This document shows positions 1 to 11,788 of a stretch of 64,000 nucleotides of DNA, piece after piece. Position numbers and translations under genes: made by a program. The stretch comes from Rhodopirellula islandica (GTDB lineage Bacteria; Planctomycetota; Planctomycetia; Pirellulales; Pirellulaceae): assembly GCF_001027925.1 (NCBI RefSeq), contig NZ_LECT01000054.1:1-64000 (forward strand), read 5' to 3'. The notes beneath the pieces were generated by a model, which had not been told where the DNA came from, searched no databases, and was given only the letters and a program-made list of their open reading frames with translations. How positions within the stretch are numbered: position 1 is the stretch's first letter; every line of letters begins with the position of its first letter.

Positions 1-1656
<1,656 letters not shown>

Positions 1657-1834
1657 TTCTCCCGAGTACTTCCCGATCCCGAACTAAACAAAAGGGAATT
1701 TTAATTCGCAAAGCCAAACTCTGAAGTGACGCGACCTCGTAATTGGAACCTACTGGACGTATAGCCGACGAATTCGAAGCGTGGCGTTAATCGGTTTACT
1801 ATGCGACCAGTTTCCGCTCGGCCGGATGATTAGT

Positions 1835-3055
1835 TCATAGTCGCAGAATATCCGCTCGCCACTTGCTGAGCACGATCTCACGATCAAATTGCAGAACGGA
1901 CTCGAAACCTCGCTTACCCATTGCATCCAGAGAGTCGCGCATCGACATCAGTTGCCGGATGCTAGCTGCAATTGATGACACGTCATCGTATGGGCTCACC
2001 AATCCACACTCGCTATCTGCAACAACTCTTGCTAGTTCCGACTCCGGGTCGGCGGCAACGAGCAATGGTTTCGATCGAGCCATTAGCCCCAACAACTTTG
2101 ATGGAAAAAAATTATTTCCCGCACCGCTACGTTGCGCGACAAAAATCACGTCGACATCTGACAACATCGACTGATACTCAGCGGGATCAAGGAATGGCAA
2201 AAAGGTGACGTTTTTCACGTTGAGTTCAGCTGCCTGAGTCATCAAGTTCGATTTATCGGCCCCCTCTCCAATCATAAAGACATGTAAATTTGTCTCGGCT
2301 TCAAGCTTTTTCGCGACGCGAATCAATACATCGACGCCTTGTTTAACACCTATATTTCCAGCGTAGGCAACGGTGAATTTATTCGCTGCCTCGGGGAACC
2401 GAGGAAGGAAGTTTCCAGCCTCGGCTCCACGTGCTGCAGCGTGAGCATCAATCCAGTTTGGCACTAGGAAAAGACGCTCTGGCTTAACACCCTTGCTCGC
2501 GATGGTTGCCACCATCGAGTCCGAAATTGAACAAACCATATCCGCACGGCGATAGGTCCAAGCTTCTAAGCTTTCAAAGACTCGGGCTAAAAACCCACGC
2601 TTCATCATTCCCAAGGCGACCGCAGCATCCAGCGGCAAGTCTTGGACATTGATTACCAACTTCGCTCGCCAAAGCCATTTAAAAATAACAGCGACCAAAG
2701 CGAGAAAAAGAGGTGGAGTGAAGACAACGACTGAATCTGCTCGACCTGCGCGGAGAAAATTCAAGAATGCGAAAGCACTGAACGAAACCTCGTGCAAGAA
2801 CCGCCTGACCGCATTTAACTTGCCTTGGGGAACATAAAGGTATCCTCGCAGGACACGTACGCCGTGATGCGATTCGGCCGCGAAGAGTCTGCGTTTGTCT
2901 TCCTCTCGTTTATGCCATCTTGGATAGTACGGAAACCCTGTGACTACTGTAACCTCGTCTCCGGACTCCTCTAGAAAAAGCGGGAAGTCAGAGCTATAGA
3001 CGCCAATGCCAGCGTGGTCCGGCGAAAAATTGATGCTTGCAACAACTGTCTTCAT
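1835..3055 (-). CDS. WcaI-like family 4 glycosyltransferase
   Basis: A 406-residue GT-B glycosyltransferase with an intact N-terminal acceptor domain ([20 protein letters not shown], then [10 protein letters not shown]) and a complete donor domain with [16 protein letters not shown] near residue 215 and [17 protein letters not shown] near residue 325. It probably adds one sugar to the lipid-linked repeat unit at the cytoplasmic face of the membrane. ATG 3055 is chosen over an in-frame start 51 bases upstream because it overlaps the stop of the epimerase gene by four bases (ATGA) and begins right at the family's conserved first strand. It is the intact counterpart of the damaged gene downstream, which suggests an old duplication or a replaced copy. 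Donor and acceptor sugars cannot be read from the sequence. Confidence 0.92.
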   Translation of the reverse strand: MKTVVASINFSPDHAGIGVYSSDFPLFLEESGDEVTVVTGFPYYPRWHKREEDKRRLFAAESHHGVRVLRGYLYVPQGKLNAVRRFLHEVSFSAFAFLNFLRAGRADSVVVFTPPLFLALVAVIFKWLWRAKLVINVQDLPLDAAVALGMMKRGFLARVFESLEAWTYRRADMVCSISDSMVATIASKGVKPERLFLVPNWIDAHAAARGAEAGNFLPRFPEAANKFTVAYAGNIGVKQGVDVLIRVAKKLEAETNLHVFMIGEGADKSNLMTQAAELNVKNVTFLPFLDPAEYQSMLSDVDVIFVAQRSGAGNNFFPSKLLGLMARSKPLLVAADPESELARVVADSECGLVSPYDDVSSIAASIRQLMSMRDSLDAMGKRGFESVLQFDREIVLSKWRADILRL

Positions 3056-4140
3056 TGATCCGAACCTGGTTTCAGAGCGGAGCCTTGTTTCGCTCGAGCA
3101 TGCCAAGCCTCAACGATTTCTGATATCGTTTGGTCCAACGATTTCGTGATTCCCCATCCCGGATAATGAGCTTGCATCTTGCTAAGATCGGAATAGTAGC
3201 AGATGTGATCTCCAATGCGATTCCCGTCTTGGTATGCGTACTTCTGAGGTTTTCCCGTAATATTCTCAACGCGTGCGAAAGCCTCTAGAATCGACGTACT
3301 GTTATCCTTACCACCCCCGATGTTGTAAACCTCACCGCGGCGAGGCGAATCGACGAATGCGTGAATAAAGCGTGCGACATCGAGCGAGTGGATATTATCA
3401 CGGACCTGTTTTCCCTTGTATCCAAAAACGGTGTACTCCTTTCCTTCTAAATTACACTTAACGAGGTAAGACAGAAAACCATGGAGCTCAACACCTGCGT
3501 GATTGGGCCCCGTGAGGCAACCACCTCGCAAACAGCAAGTTGGCATATTGAAATATCGGCCGTACTCTTGAACCATTACATCAGCAGCCACCTTTGACGC
3601 ACCGAAGAGCGAATGCTTCGACTGATCAATCGTAAAACTTTCGGAGATCCCTTTTTCGAATTCGGGATCCGCATAGTCCCATCTTGTCTCCAACTCTTCC
3701 ATCGCAATTTGATTTGGTGCATCGCCGTAGACTTTGTTTGTACTCATATGAACGAACGGAGCTTCGGGGCATGCTCGCCGAGCGGCTTCGAGGAGATTCA
3801 GCGTACCAACGGCATTCGTATCGAAATCGTCGAACGGAATATCGGCCGCCCGATCGTGAGACGGCTGAGCGGCAGTGTGGACGATCGCTGAGGGAGAGAT
3901 CGACTCCATCAAGCAGATCACACCCTCTCGATCACGGATATCAAGTTCGTGATGTCTAAAGAGGCTTAGACTCGATTCCAAACGGCGTTGATTCCATCGA
4001 GTGTCTCCTTGCGGCCCGAAGAATTGCGCCCTTTGATTATTATCAACTCCGTGAATCTGATAACCCAGCTCGGAAAAATGGACACAAACCTCAGAACCAA
4101 TAAGTCCAGAGGAACCGGTAACTAGAATAGACTTTTTCAT
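3052..4140 (-). CDS. NAD-dependent sugar epimerase of the CDP-paratose 2-epimerase type
   Basis: An extended short-chain dehydrogenase of 362 residues with the dinucleotide motif [11 protein letters not shown] at residues 8-18. The whole-length pattern (TNKVYGD, then [18 protein letters not shown], then [11 protein letters not shown]) is typical of enzymes annotated as CDP-paratose/CDP-tyvelose 2-epimerase. It would invert C2 of a CDP-3,6-dideoxyhexose or similar nucleotide sugar for the polysaccharide. The position expected to be the catalytic Tyr of YxxxK reads SLFGASK, with Phe instead of Tyr; as far as I recall this is shared by this subfamily. ATG 4140 is preferred to a start 48 bases upstream because the Rossmann motif follows directly. 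It is translationally coupled to the next gene (ATGA). The other CDP-dideoxyhexose genes are not in the window, so the substrate is inferred. Confidence 0.88.
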   Translation of the reverse strand: MKKSILVTGSSGLIGSEVCVHFSELGYQIHGVDNNQRAQFFGPQGDTRWNQRRLESSLSLFRHHELDIRDREGVICLMESISPSAIVHTAAQPSHDRAADIPFDDFDTNAVGTLNLLEAARRACPEAPFVHMSTNKVYGDAPNQIAMEELETRWDYADPEFEKGISESFTIDQSKHSLFGASKVAADVMVQEYGRYFNMPTCCLRGGCLTGPNHAGVELHGFLSYLVKCNLEGKEYTVFGYKGKQVRDNIHSLDVARFIHAFVDSPRRGEVYNIGGGKDNSTSILEAFARVENITGKPQKYAYQDGNRIGDHICYYSDLSKMQAHYPGWGITKSLDQTISEIVEAWHARAKQGSALKPGSDQ

Positions 4141-4986
4141 TTGACTTCCCATAACCAAGGGCAACACAAAACATAACCTAGCAAACACTTCGAACCAAGA
4201 CAGCTGTGATCATTGCTTAAAGAACCAGACTGTTGGACAGTGCGAAGCGCAATAACGACCTGGCAGAACAACCAAAAACACGAACCTAGTACAGCAGCGC
4301 ATTGCAAGCGAATCGACGACCAACGCATTGCTGTCGGCTCCAGTGCAACAGCGTCGTTGACCGTGGACTTTGAAACATGCCGCAATTCAATAACGGCGCA
4401 CAAGATGCCGCCTAAACACAGGCAACGTAGAGGCATATTTCGGTGAACGACTCATGCTTGTCAGTCGCCTTAACTCCTTAATCCTGTCACTGCGGATAAA
4501 ACAACCGCGTGATCACAACAATGCAATGATCTCCCGCCTCAACCAATGTATCGACCATACCCCCGTAGCGTTGTCCGACCCCAATTTTCTCAGACGCGTA
4601 GTTCAGACCGTGCAACAAGATTTCCCAATGACCATCAGCCCGTTACGAGCAACCAAAACCAGAGAATCGAGCGAGGCATCCGTCCCTTGAACTCACAGAT
4701 TAACAACAAAGAACAACGCAGAAATGCGGGTTACACCACCGTTGCCAACCGCTCGGACGAGGCAACCTCAAGCGACGCACTGGCAATCGACGGAGCGTCT
4801 GGTGCGCATTCCTCGTCACAACCCGCTGTGTCAGCCAGGCATCTTTTTCGATCACGTATATCCAACCACGAAACACACGAACAAGCAGCCACAATGATCG
4901 AGGTGCCGCGTGCGAACAGACTGGAACAGCACAACCGGACACAACACAAGCAAGAAACGAGCGACCCCTTTCGTGTTTTTCGCGTC
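4141..4986. other. 846-bp spacer without a supported gene, inside the polysaccharide locus
   Basis: Short open frames on both strands lack start signals and recognisable protein features. Two repeat traces are visible. Positions 4806-4831 match 714-739 in the first glycosyltransferase at about 23 of 26 bases. An imperfect inverted pair, CCACGAAACACACGAA at 4868 and TTTCGTGTTTTTCGCG near 4969, brackets about 100 bp and abuts the 3' end of the GT2 gene. The stretch may be the remains of a lost gene. Confidence 0.5.
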
Positions 4987-5832
4987 TTAGACGTCACCAT
5001 GGGAATCAGGCCCAGCTGCCTGGCGTGCTTCCCGAATCTTACAATACACCTGAGTGAAATAAGACATCTTCAAGAGCGCGAACACGAACCCGCGTGAGCC
5101 ATCCAGAAAACCACGCAGAAAGAGATAGGCCCCGACAAAATAGACGGGCCCGGCGAGTGGCGATGTCACCATTCTGTACTTCAGCTTTTGTTTCCACGTC
5201 ATCGACGCACGATCTTCCTCCGACCGAACTAGGAACCGCGCTGCTTCCCAAGAAGAATACTCGTTGTGCTTGGCAATATAGTGGTGTAGCGGACGAAAGT
5301 CCCGGTGATCGATCTTAGATCGAATAGTCCCCAACGTGCCATCCAAAATTGGATGTTCATGGATCTCCATGTCCAAGTGACTCCAACCGTCTTCCTCGAT
5401 CCGCTCGTACTCACCCGCCCCGACCTGAAACAACGCCAGTTTGTCCAGCGGGTAACCATGCTTGAGTTCACGCCCCAGAAAATAAATTGTGTAGTGCAAC
5501 CAGAACCCGACGTGCGAGGTTGATGGCAAGGTCTGGGAAAGCTCCGACTTAAAGGCGGGCGTGAGATGTTCGTCCGCGTCCAAGAACAGCACCCACTTAG
5601 TAGCAGGCGTATGCTCCCGTAAATACCAATTGCGCTTCTTCGGGAACTTCCCGTCCCAAACAAAACCAACGACCTCCGCCCCCCAGTCATTCGCGATCTG
5701 GCAGCTTGCGTCCGTGCTGCCTGAATCCACCACAACAACCTGGCTAGCGAAGTCCGTCCCAATCGAATCCAGGCAATCGCCGAGGGAATCTGCTTCATTC
5801 TTTACCGGAATCACGATTGTCAAATCAAGCAT
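4987..5832 (-). CDS. Family 2 glycosyltransferase (WaaE/KdtX-like)
   Basis: A 281-residue GT-A enzyme. The nucleotide-binding start LTIVIPVKNEADSLGDCLDS is at residues 3-22, VVVDSGSTD at about 33-41, and the metal-binding DxD equivalent VLFLDADEHL near residue 85. A C-terminal hydrophobic stretch (GPVYFVGAYLFLRGF) suggests membrane association, as in WaaE-type transferases that act on lipid-linked acceptors. ATG 5832 overlaps the 3' end of the acetyltransferase gene by eight bases, so the two are translationally coupled. It probably adds a sugar to the growing repeat unit; the linkage cannot be deduced. Confidence 0.92.
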   Translation of the reverse strand: MLDLTIVIPVKNEADSLGDCLDSIGTDFASQVVVVDSGSTDASCQIANDWGAEVVGFVWDGKFPKKRNWYLREHTPATKWVLFLDADEHLTPAFKSELSQTLPSTSHVGFWLHYTIYFLGRELKHGYPLDKLALFQVGAGEYERIEEDGWSHLDMEIHEHPILDGTLGTIRSKIDHRDFRPLHHYIAKHNEYSSWEAARFLVRSEEDRASMTWKQKLKYRMVTSPLAGPVYFVGAYLFLRGFLDGSRGFVFALLKMSYFTQVYCKIREARQAAGPDSHGDV

Positions 5833-6412
5833 TCATTCCATCCGTTCCGGTACGACGTTTCCGAATCTCTCTCGCAGGATTCCCAACATAAATTCCGTTC
5901 GCATCTGCGTCTTTAAACAAGCACGCTCGTGCGCCAACGACAGCGCCAGCTTCAACAATTACTCCCGGCCCGATGAACGCTTCTGCCGCCACCCATGCAC
6001 CACGTCCTATTTCAATCGGAGCCACTGTTAACTGAAAATGCTGGTCATCAACGTCGTGACTGGCCGCACATAGTGACGCATCTTGGGAAACAATGGCACC
6101 CTCACGCAGCGTGACATTCCCCATGCAATAGCAATTGGATCTCGGCCCCAGACAACTTCGTGATTCCATCTTCAAGTTACAGGGCAACCAAATCTTAGCA
6201 CTGGCGTAGATATTGGCGTCCCACGCAATATCCCCACCAAAGAGACGAGTAAGCCAAACCCGATATTTACGCATCGGGGGCGGAGTCCACGAGGCCAATA
6301 CTTTCCATGCTGCAATCCATACCACACGTTTCACACGGTTGGACAAAGAGTAGCTCGGCCCTCCTTCTAGCGGTCTCGTAGACTGAGCATCAAGAATTTC
6401 AGACTGAATCAT
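5825..6412 (-). CDS. WcaF-like hexapeptide-repeat acetyltransferase
   Basis: The 195-residue product has the left-handed beta-helix hexapeptide pattern of WcaF/NodL-type O-acetyltransferases. Helix turns run from IYASAKIWLPCNLKM to VIVEAGAVVGARACLF, and the end is YVGNPAREI. The loop ASHDVDDQHF carries the catalytic His of the family. A short N-terminal amphipathic region (RVVWIAAWKVLASW) is usual for WcaF. It would transfer acetyl from acetyl-CoA to a hydroxyl of the polysaccharide unit. The start at 6412 has a strong ribosome-binding site (AGGAGAG, five bases upstream). It lies 49 bp after the broken epimerase and overlaps the GT2 gene downstream. Confidence 0.92.
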   Translation of the reverse strand: MIQSEILDAQSTRPLEGGPSYSLSNRVKRVVWIAAWKVLASWTPPPMRKYRVWLTRLFGGDIAWDANIYASAKIWLPCNLKMESRSCLGPRSNCYCMGNVTLREGAIVSQDASLCAASHDVDDQHFQLTVAPIEIGRGAWVAAEAFIGPGVIVEAGAVVGARACLFKDADANGIYVGNPAREIRKRRTGTDGMNA

Positions 6413-6461
6413 TTGGCTCTCCTAATGCACTCAGAGCATGGCTTCCCGCAAACTCCGTGTG

Positions 6462-7465
6462 TCATACTGCACCACAAACACCGGGCAGTTTCTGCAACCA
6501 ACTGCGGTTGCCGCGATACCAATCCACACATCGCTGCAAGCCCTCTTCCAGGCCAACTGTTGGCTCCCAGCCCAGCAAGGCTTTCGCATTGGTTGCATTA
6601 GCCCAAGTCGACTTCATATCCGCAACGTGCGCACCTTGACAATCTACGACCGCACTCTTACCCAACATCACCTCAAGACTTCTGACTACGTGACCAATGG
6701 AAAACGGCCGAATTCCTCCACCCAAATTAACAATCCCATAGCCCAACCTTTTGGCAGCAAGAACCGCCCCCCCCCTGGCGATATCATCAACAAACGTGAA
6801 GTCACGCGATCGTTCACCGTCGCCGCAAACGACAACAGGAGTGCCAGTCTCGATCGCATGGATAAATCGCAAATAGCTCATACCTGACCGTCCAGCAGGT
6901 CCGTACACCGCAAAGCACATCGCCACAGAGACATCGATTCCGCACAAATGATGGTAGGTGCAGGCTATCGACTCAGCGGCATTCTCCGTCGTCGCACTGG
7001 GCGATATTCGCGAGGCAACAGGCAATGACTCCCAAAACAGCATCGCCTGGCCTGAATTCAACGAAGAAGTGGAGGCAAGCACAAACTCCCCTGCTCCTTG
7101 CAACCGAGCCTCTTCAAGCAAATCCAAATTACCAGTAGCGTTTGCCTGAATGTACACATACGGATTCTCCATGCTATAGCGAACGCCAGCACGCGCAGCA
7201 AGATTCAACATGTCATCAAACCTATGCTCCCGAAATACGGCAGAAACAGCATTCCGATCCCGATATCGACGCAGCGGAACCGGACCCCCTTCGACTGCCT
7301 CAATGATCCTAATCGGTGAAATCCCAGAGCGACATCGCAGTAACCGTTGAGATTGTCAATCCAGACAATGCTGCCCCGCTCCAAATAGCGGTTCGCCACA
7401 CGGGCCCCACTAAATCCGGCGCAACCAGTGACGAGTATCTCCTCGCTAAAAACCTTACTATTCAT
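6462..7465 (-). pseudogene. Broken UDP-glucuronate-4-epimerase-like gene (frameshift plus lost active-site residues)
   Basis: Two overlapping frames together cover one extended short-chain dehydrogenase. The first (from ATG 7465) gives ILVTGCAGFSGARV and IDNLNGYCDVAL and ends after FRCVDIG. The second resumes in another frame with DRNAVSAVFREHRFDDM, then LNLAARAGVRYSMENP and SRDFTFVDDIARGG. The joint lies at about 7249-7251 and is explained by a single missing base. Independently, the catalytic motif that should read SPYAATKK reads SPSATTEN, so both Tyr and Lys are lost, and the glycine motif carries FSG where FIG is usual. Decay of this kind cannot be a sequencing slip alone. The intact enzyme would have interconverted UDP-glucuronate and UDP-galacturonate or a similar pair. 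Confidence 0.85.
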
Positions 7466-7641
7466 CACAACTCTCAGCAGCCATTCCAAGCCCCTACAAT
7501 TCACACAGAATGAAAACCAATAAAAACACATGCTCCACAACAATCAAAGCATAGAAGACCATCAGACGCCATAGAGAAATCCCAAACCGTCATCTCTTCC
7601 GAAATCGCTAACCGCTGTGCGACCTGGAGACTACAACTCGT

Positions 7642-8760
7642 TCAACGGACGCCAAGTTCCTCATATTGATCGACAACTCGCTCCAAAGTAAAACGATTCT
7701 CCACCAAGCGTCTAGCCTCCTTCCCTGCCTGTTCAAGATCAGTACGCAAGCAAAAGTCTTCTAGTGCCTGGTACAGTTCCTCGGGTTTCAAAGTGGTTTG
7801 AAGCCCGGCATTTTCCGCGGCCACTTCGGGGAAGTTACAACCGGGAGTGACAATTGCTGGCACCTGCCAAGACAGGGCTTCTACAACTGCGTTTGGGAAC
7901 CCCTCGCTGTGACTCGGAAGAACGAACCCATCGGCAATCTGGAAGCACGCATTTTTACGAGCACCGCTGACCTCGCCTAAAAAATGAATATTCGCGTCAC
8001 TTCCACGTGCAAGTGTTTCAATTCGCTCCCGGTACACTGCGTCGCTATATGCCCCTGCAACAATCAAATGCCACTCTGGATTCTTTTGAATGAGCCGAGA
8101 GAACTGTGGCAGAAGACGATCGAGCCCCTTTTTGGGGTCAATACGCCCGAGGTACAAAAGCAATCGTGCGCCTTGCGGAATCTCAATCCCTAGCTGGCAA
8201 CCGGCCGAATCTCGATCCAGCCGCTCGACGCCAGGCAACACCACACCATTCGGCACAACTTTCACATTAGCGTTTGGATACATTTCTTGGATATATTTTT
8301 GCTCGATAGCCGTATTGGCTAAAATCGACGCAGCGCGGCCCAGGTTTCGATCGACGTAACCAGCTCTCGCAAGCCGCTTCTTCCACGGCGACCTTGCTAA
8401 AATATAGTCTTCGAGCATTCCGCAGGATCGAATATAAAGCTTCGCCGATTCAACATCAGCCAGCCTCAATGCCAATCCGTCAATCGCCCCCCAAATCCCA
8501 CTGACGACAATCACATCAGCCTGCCTTGCCAACTCCCGGATTCGTCGACTAGCTCCAAACGCGGAACGAACGCCAGCACCCTTAGAAACATACTCAACCG
8601 CAACGGCGGGTGACAACGCAACAGCTTCTGAATCAATTGGCACCGAAGCAATCGTGAGCTGATGTCCACGCTCAACCAACTGATTTGCGATCGCGGCTGC
8701 CACACGAGGAGGCCCCCCCGCTTTCACAGCGAGACTTTCCAACAGAAAACAATATTTCAT
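7642..8760 (-). CDS. Family 4 glycosyltransferase
   Basis: A 372-residue GT-B glycosyltransferase. The N-terminal domain opens with KYCFLLESLAVKAGGPPRVA, the glycine-rich donor loop of this group. The C-terminal domain has LLYLGRIDPKKGLDRLL near residue 200 and the nucleotide-sugar binding segment LPSHSEGFPNAVVEALS near residue 285, including the conserved E-x7-E pair. ATG 8760 is preferred over a frame start 57 bases upstream because the conserved strand begins there and because the upstream acetyltransferase ends only four bases before it. It adds one residue to the repeat unit; specificity is unknown. Confidence 0.92.
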   Translation of the reverse strand: MKYCFLLESLAVKAGGPPRVAAAIANQLVERGHQLTIASVPIDSEAVALSPAVAVEYVSKGAGVRSAFGASRRIRELARQADVIVVSGIWGAIDGLALRLADVESAKLYIRSCGMLEDYILARSPWKKRLARAGYVDRNLGRAASILANTAIEQKYIQEMYPNANVKVVPNGVVLPGVERLDRDSAGCQLGIEIPQGARLLLYLGRIDPKKGLDRLLPQFSRLIQKNPEWHLIVAGAYSDAVYRERIETLARGSDANIHFLGEVSGARKNACFQIADGFVLPSHSEGFPNAVVEALSWQVPAIVTPGCNFPEVAAENAGLQTTLKPEELYQALEDFCLRTDLEQAGKEARRLVENRFTLERVVDQYEELGVR

Positions 8761-8764
8761 ACGA

Positions 8765-9388
8765 CTACTTTTCACCACGTTTGCGCACAACCTTCGCAGG
8801 AGCGCCAACTGCGACACTAAAAGCTGGGACGTCGCGTGTAACTACAGAATTCGCGCCGATCACTGCCCCATCCCCGATACACACCCCCTTTGTAACAATC
8901 ACACCTCGACCGATCCAAACGTCGGTTCCTATATGGATAGGCGCACCCAGAAACCCCTGCTCTCGTATGGGGATGGCAGGATCCTCAAAGGCATGATCGT
9001 AATCTCGAATACTAACAAATTCACCAATTCTCGTATCTCTACCAACACTAATTGAATGGACACTCGTAATCACACAATAGTCGTTCAGACCGACATTATC
9101 CCCAATTTCAATCACCCCCTTGTTAGCAAGCATATAGCACCCCACACCGATATGCGAACGATCACCTATTCTAATTTCGCCACACGGCCTACCGACACGC
9201 ACTACCCCCTCAAACTTAACACCCTTCCCAATCTTACTAAACTTAAGTCGCCAATGAAGTTTGTGATAACACAACAACAACAAGTACTTAGCCTGAACGC
9301 TTCCAAACCAAAACGCCCAAACCATGCACCCAAGAGGTCCACAATCTTTGCTAACAGAAAGTGCGCGACCTAGCAATCTAAACACCAT
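8765..9388 (-). CDS. Hexapeptide-repeat acyltransferase (WbbJ/LbH type)
   Basis: A 207-residue acyltransferase with at least six hexapeptide turns between VRVGRPCGEIRIG and VCIGDGAVIGANSVV, the catalytic-loop His in the RDYDHAFED segment, and the typical end FSVAVGAPAKVVRKR. It is most similar in layout to maltose/chloramphenicol-type O-acetyltransferases of surface polysaccharide loci. A hydrophobic N-terminus (GCMVWAFWFGSVQAKYLLLL) may anchor it at the membrane. ATG 9388 is chosen; a TTG two codons upstream is the alternative. It lies four bases above the following glycosyltransferase and is surely co-transcribed with it. A second acetyl decoration besides the WcaF-like enzyme is implied. 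Confidence 0.9.
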   Translation of the reverse strand: MVFRLLGRALSVSKDCGPLGCMVWAFWFGSVQAKYLLLLCYHKLHWRLKFSKIGKGVKFEGVVRVGRPCGEIRIGDRSHIGVGCYMLANKGVIEIGDNVGLNDYCVITSVHSISVGRDTRIGEFVSIRDYDHAFEDPAIPIREQGFLGAPIHIGTDVWIGRGVIVTKGVCIGDGAVIGANSVVTRDVPAFSVAVGAPAKVVRKRGEK

Positions 9389-9605
9389 AAGCAATCACCA
9401 CACGATAGAAAGCGACACCTTCGGCCCGCACGCACTTCTCGTAACGAACAGCCAACGCCCTAAAACAATTAACAACGCACGAACAAACAAAAAAGCGACA
9501 ACTGGCCACAGCGCTACATCGAGAACATTGTCGCGATAGTCCTGATAGAATCAACTCCCGGACCCGCGTGACATTGGCGAACACAAGCAACTCAAAAACC
9601 TGCGT

Positions 9606-10799
9606 CTACAACGCATCCACAATACCTCTCAGTGACTGCGAGTAGTCCTCAAACTGAAACTTCTTGATAGCTGCCAGGGCATTCGCCGAAAGAAATGCGC
9701 GATGCTCCGCGTCAACTGATAGCCTCCGCAATGCCCGTTCAAACCCGTCCAAATCACCTGCCTGAAACTCGTACCCAGACTTGCCATTGGAAACAACCGC
9801 TCCTGCTTCACTGGTCGTGACGACAGCAAGGCCAAAGGACATCGCTTCGTACGTTGCGACTGAAGAGCCTTCGATATAGCTTGGCAGAAAAAACACATGA
9901 GACGCTCGGAGCTTTTCCGACAGATGGGAGTGCGACAATATTCCGGCATAAGTGACCCGAGCCTCAGGGAACTCGAGTTGCAGACGTCTAAACTCGTTTA
10001 CAACCGAACCAACGATCTCAAACGTCATATTTGTCACTTCTCGTAAGCGATTGGCGACAACGAAAAGATCTCGCAACCCTTTTCGACAAGCGTCATTCCC
10101 TACAAAAAGAACCTTTATCTCCTGCGTATCTCTCTCAGGCAAAACAGCCAAAGGCGAAAAAGGTGTCCAATATGGCAATTTCACCACTTTACTTTTAGGC
10201 ACCCCGAGTCGCACAAGTTCGTCAGTAACAAACTGCGATGGTGAGAGAATCGCATCTGCCAACGACCACTCAGCCTGTTCGGTTCTCGCTAGCGATTCGT
10301 AGTGCTTCCCCCAGTACTGCAGCTCTTCCTTGCTCCCATATTTGGCTAGCGCTTCAAACTGCGTTACACGAGGCGCCACACACTGCTCGAGTACCTTGAG
10401 CTTATCGCCACTATTTTCGAAACACTTCCTAGCCGCAGTATCAACGCAATACACTACATTCGCCGTACGTGGGCCGCGATCCCTAACACTGAGATAATAC
10501 GATGCCAATTCATCCGCTGCCCACAGGTGTAACAAGTGCTTTTTCGAGTCCTCGATAGAATTCAATCTGATTTTATACCTTAGCCCGATACTCCGCCTGC
10601 ATTTCACCCTGCCAGACTTCAGTCGCAAAACATACCTCTCAGCCGAAACACGAGAAGGAAGAATTTTCTTTGCAACATACTCTGATGCGAGAGCAAAATC
10701 TGTACACACTACATTCAATTGCCCCGTTTCGTCAAATGCTTTTGCCACATCAAAAGACCGTCGCGGCGTCAACTGAACCAGATCAACTTGTCGTGTCAT
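9606..10799 (-). CDS. Glycosyltransferase, GT-B fold (family 1/4)
   Basis: A 397-residue protein whose C-terminal half is a standard GT-B donor domain: VLFVGNDACRKGLRDL near residue 235, LRASHVFFLPSYIEGSS near 305, and ATYEAMSFGLAVVTT directly after, with the conserved Glu of the E-x7-E motif. The N-terminal half is not close to a family I can name. ATG 10799 has AGGA about eight bases upstream; a GTG 24 bases further up is less likely. The gene is bordered by a 217-bp spacer on one side and a 989-bp empty stretch on the other, so it may be a later insertion into the locus. Confidence 0.88.
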   Translation of the reverse strand: MTRQVDLVQLTPRRSFDVAKAFDETGQLNVVCTDFALASEYVAKKILPSRVSAERYVLRLKSGRVKCRRSIGLRYKIRLNSIEDSKKHLLHLWAADELASYYLSVRDRGPRTANVVYCVDTAARKCFENSGDKLKVLEQCVAPRVTQFEALAKYGSKEELQYWGKHYESLARTEQAEWSLADAILSPSQFVTDELVRLGVPKSKVVKLPYWTPFSPLAVLPERDTQEIKVLFVGNDACRKGLRDLFVVANRLREVTNMTFEIVGSVVNEFRRLQLEFPEARVTYAGILSHSHLSEKLRASHVFFLPSYIEGSSVATYEAMSFGLAVVTTSEAGAVVSNGKSGYEFQAGDLDGFERALRRLSVDAEHRAFLSANALAAIKKFQFEDYSQSLRGIVDAL

Positions 10800-11788
10800 A
10801 AAGAAACCATCCTGCAAAACCAAATAAACACCGGAGACGACTCCTACTTGACTGTTTTCTCTTGCTACCGCAAGAGCCGCGAGGACCGCCGCAAAAGGCT
10901 GCGTCCGCCCTCACTACTACCACTACCATGCACACAACCAAGGCTCTACTAAACATTTCTCGAGCCCGCTTTGGATCCTCTGTCCCTGACGCCGCCGGCG
11001 GACCGCCCGTGGATATGCTTGTGCCGCAGCAAAGCCAGCCCGTTGACGCGAAGCGCCATCAGCAATGCTCGGCAACCGCCACAATGACTCGGTTCAGCGA
11101 CTCGCCCGCCCCAGATGCTCCCGGTCGTGGCGGCTAACGAAAGGTGAAGCGAGACACGCCTCCTAACAGGTCTGCCCCAACTCCGTACTGCAGAAGACCT
11201 AAACGCCTCGAACGCCACGCGAATGCCCCCAGACAACGAACCTTAATCCAATGGCCCCCTACCAGGCATCACGGCGAGGACGCACCCAGTAGACTTCGAT
11301 TTCAGTATTATGGACGAGCGTATCATCGCCGACGAGATCGCCCTAGAACCGATCAGTGAACCGGACAACGAAATGGAACAACACCAAACAATTTTAATCG
11401 ATTGAACCCCGCGAGGCTGTGAAGATTCGATGGCAGGCGCTGCGGCGGTTCATCGGCTCGGTTGCCCGAAATGCTCCGAGAACAATTCTTTACGCGGCAA
11501 AGATCGCCTCTATGATGAGCTTCCGAAACGATCCGACGTCAGGGCCGGCCATGGCGGAAGCAAAAACTAGCAGAAGCTGCAAAAATGACGCAGCAATGCG
11601 CACTAAAAAGTGCGTCTCCTCGCCTGCGCTTGAAAACACAGGCGAATTCCTGCAACCCGGAGGCGGCTTTCACAAGCATTCACTGCCAAATCGGATGAGA
11701 AGCAGGAAAGCCGAACCAAGAAAAGTGCTTCGCAGCAAATAAGAACGATCGCATGCAAGTCAGCCTCGAAGAACCCTCCTCGCGCTCA
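10800..11788. other. 989-bp stretch without a supported gene
   Basis: Between the polymerase gene and the next glycosyltransferase no frame on either strand shows a protein family, a good start or steady codon use. A small hairpin, TCTTGC-TACC-GCAAGA, lies at 10860-10875. The size equals a typical glycosyltransferase gene, so the stretch may be the remains of one. I see no insertion sequence ends. Confidence 0.5.
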
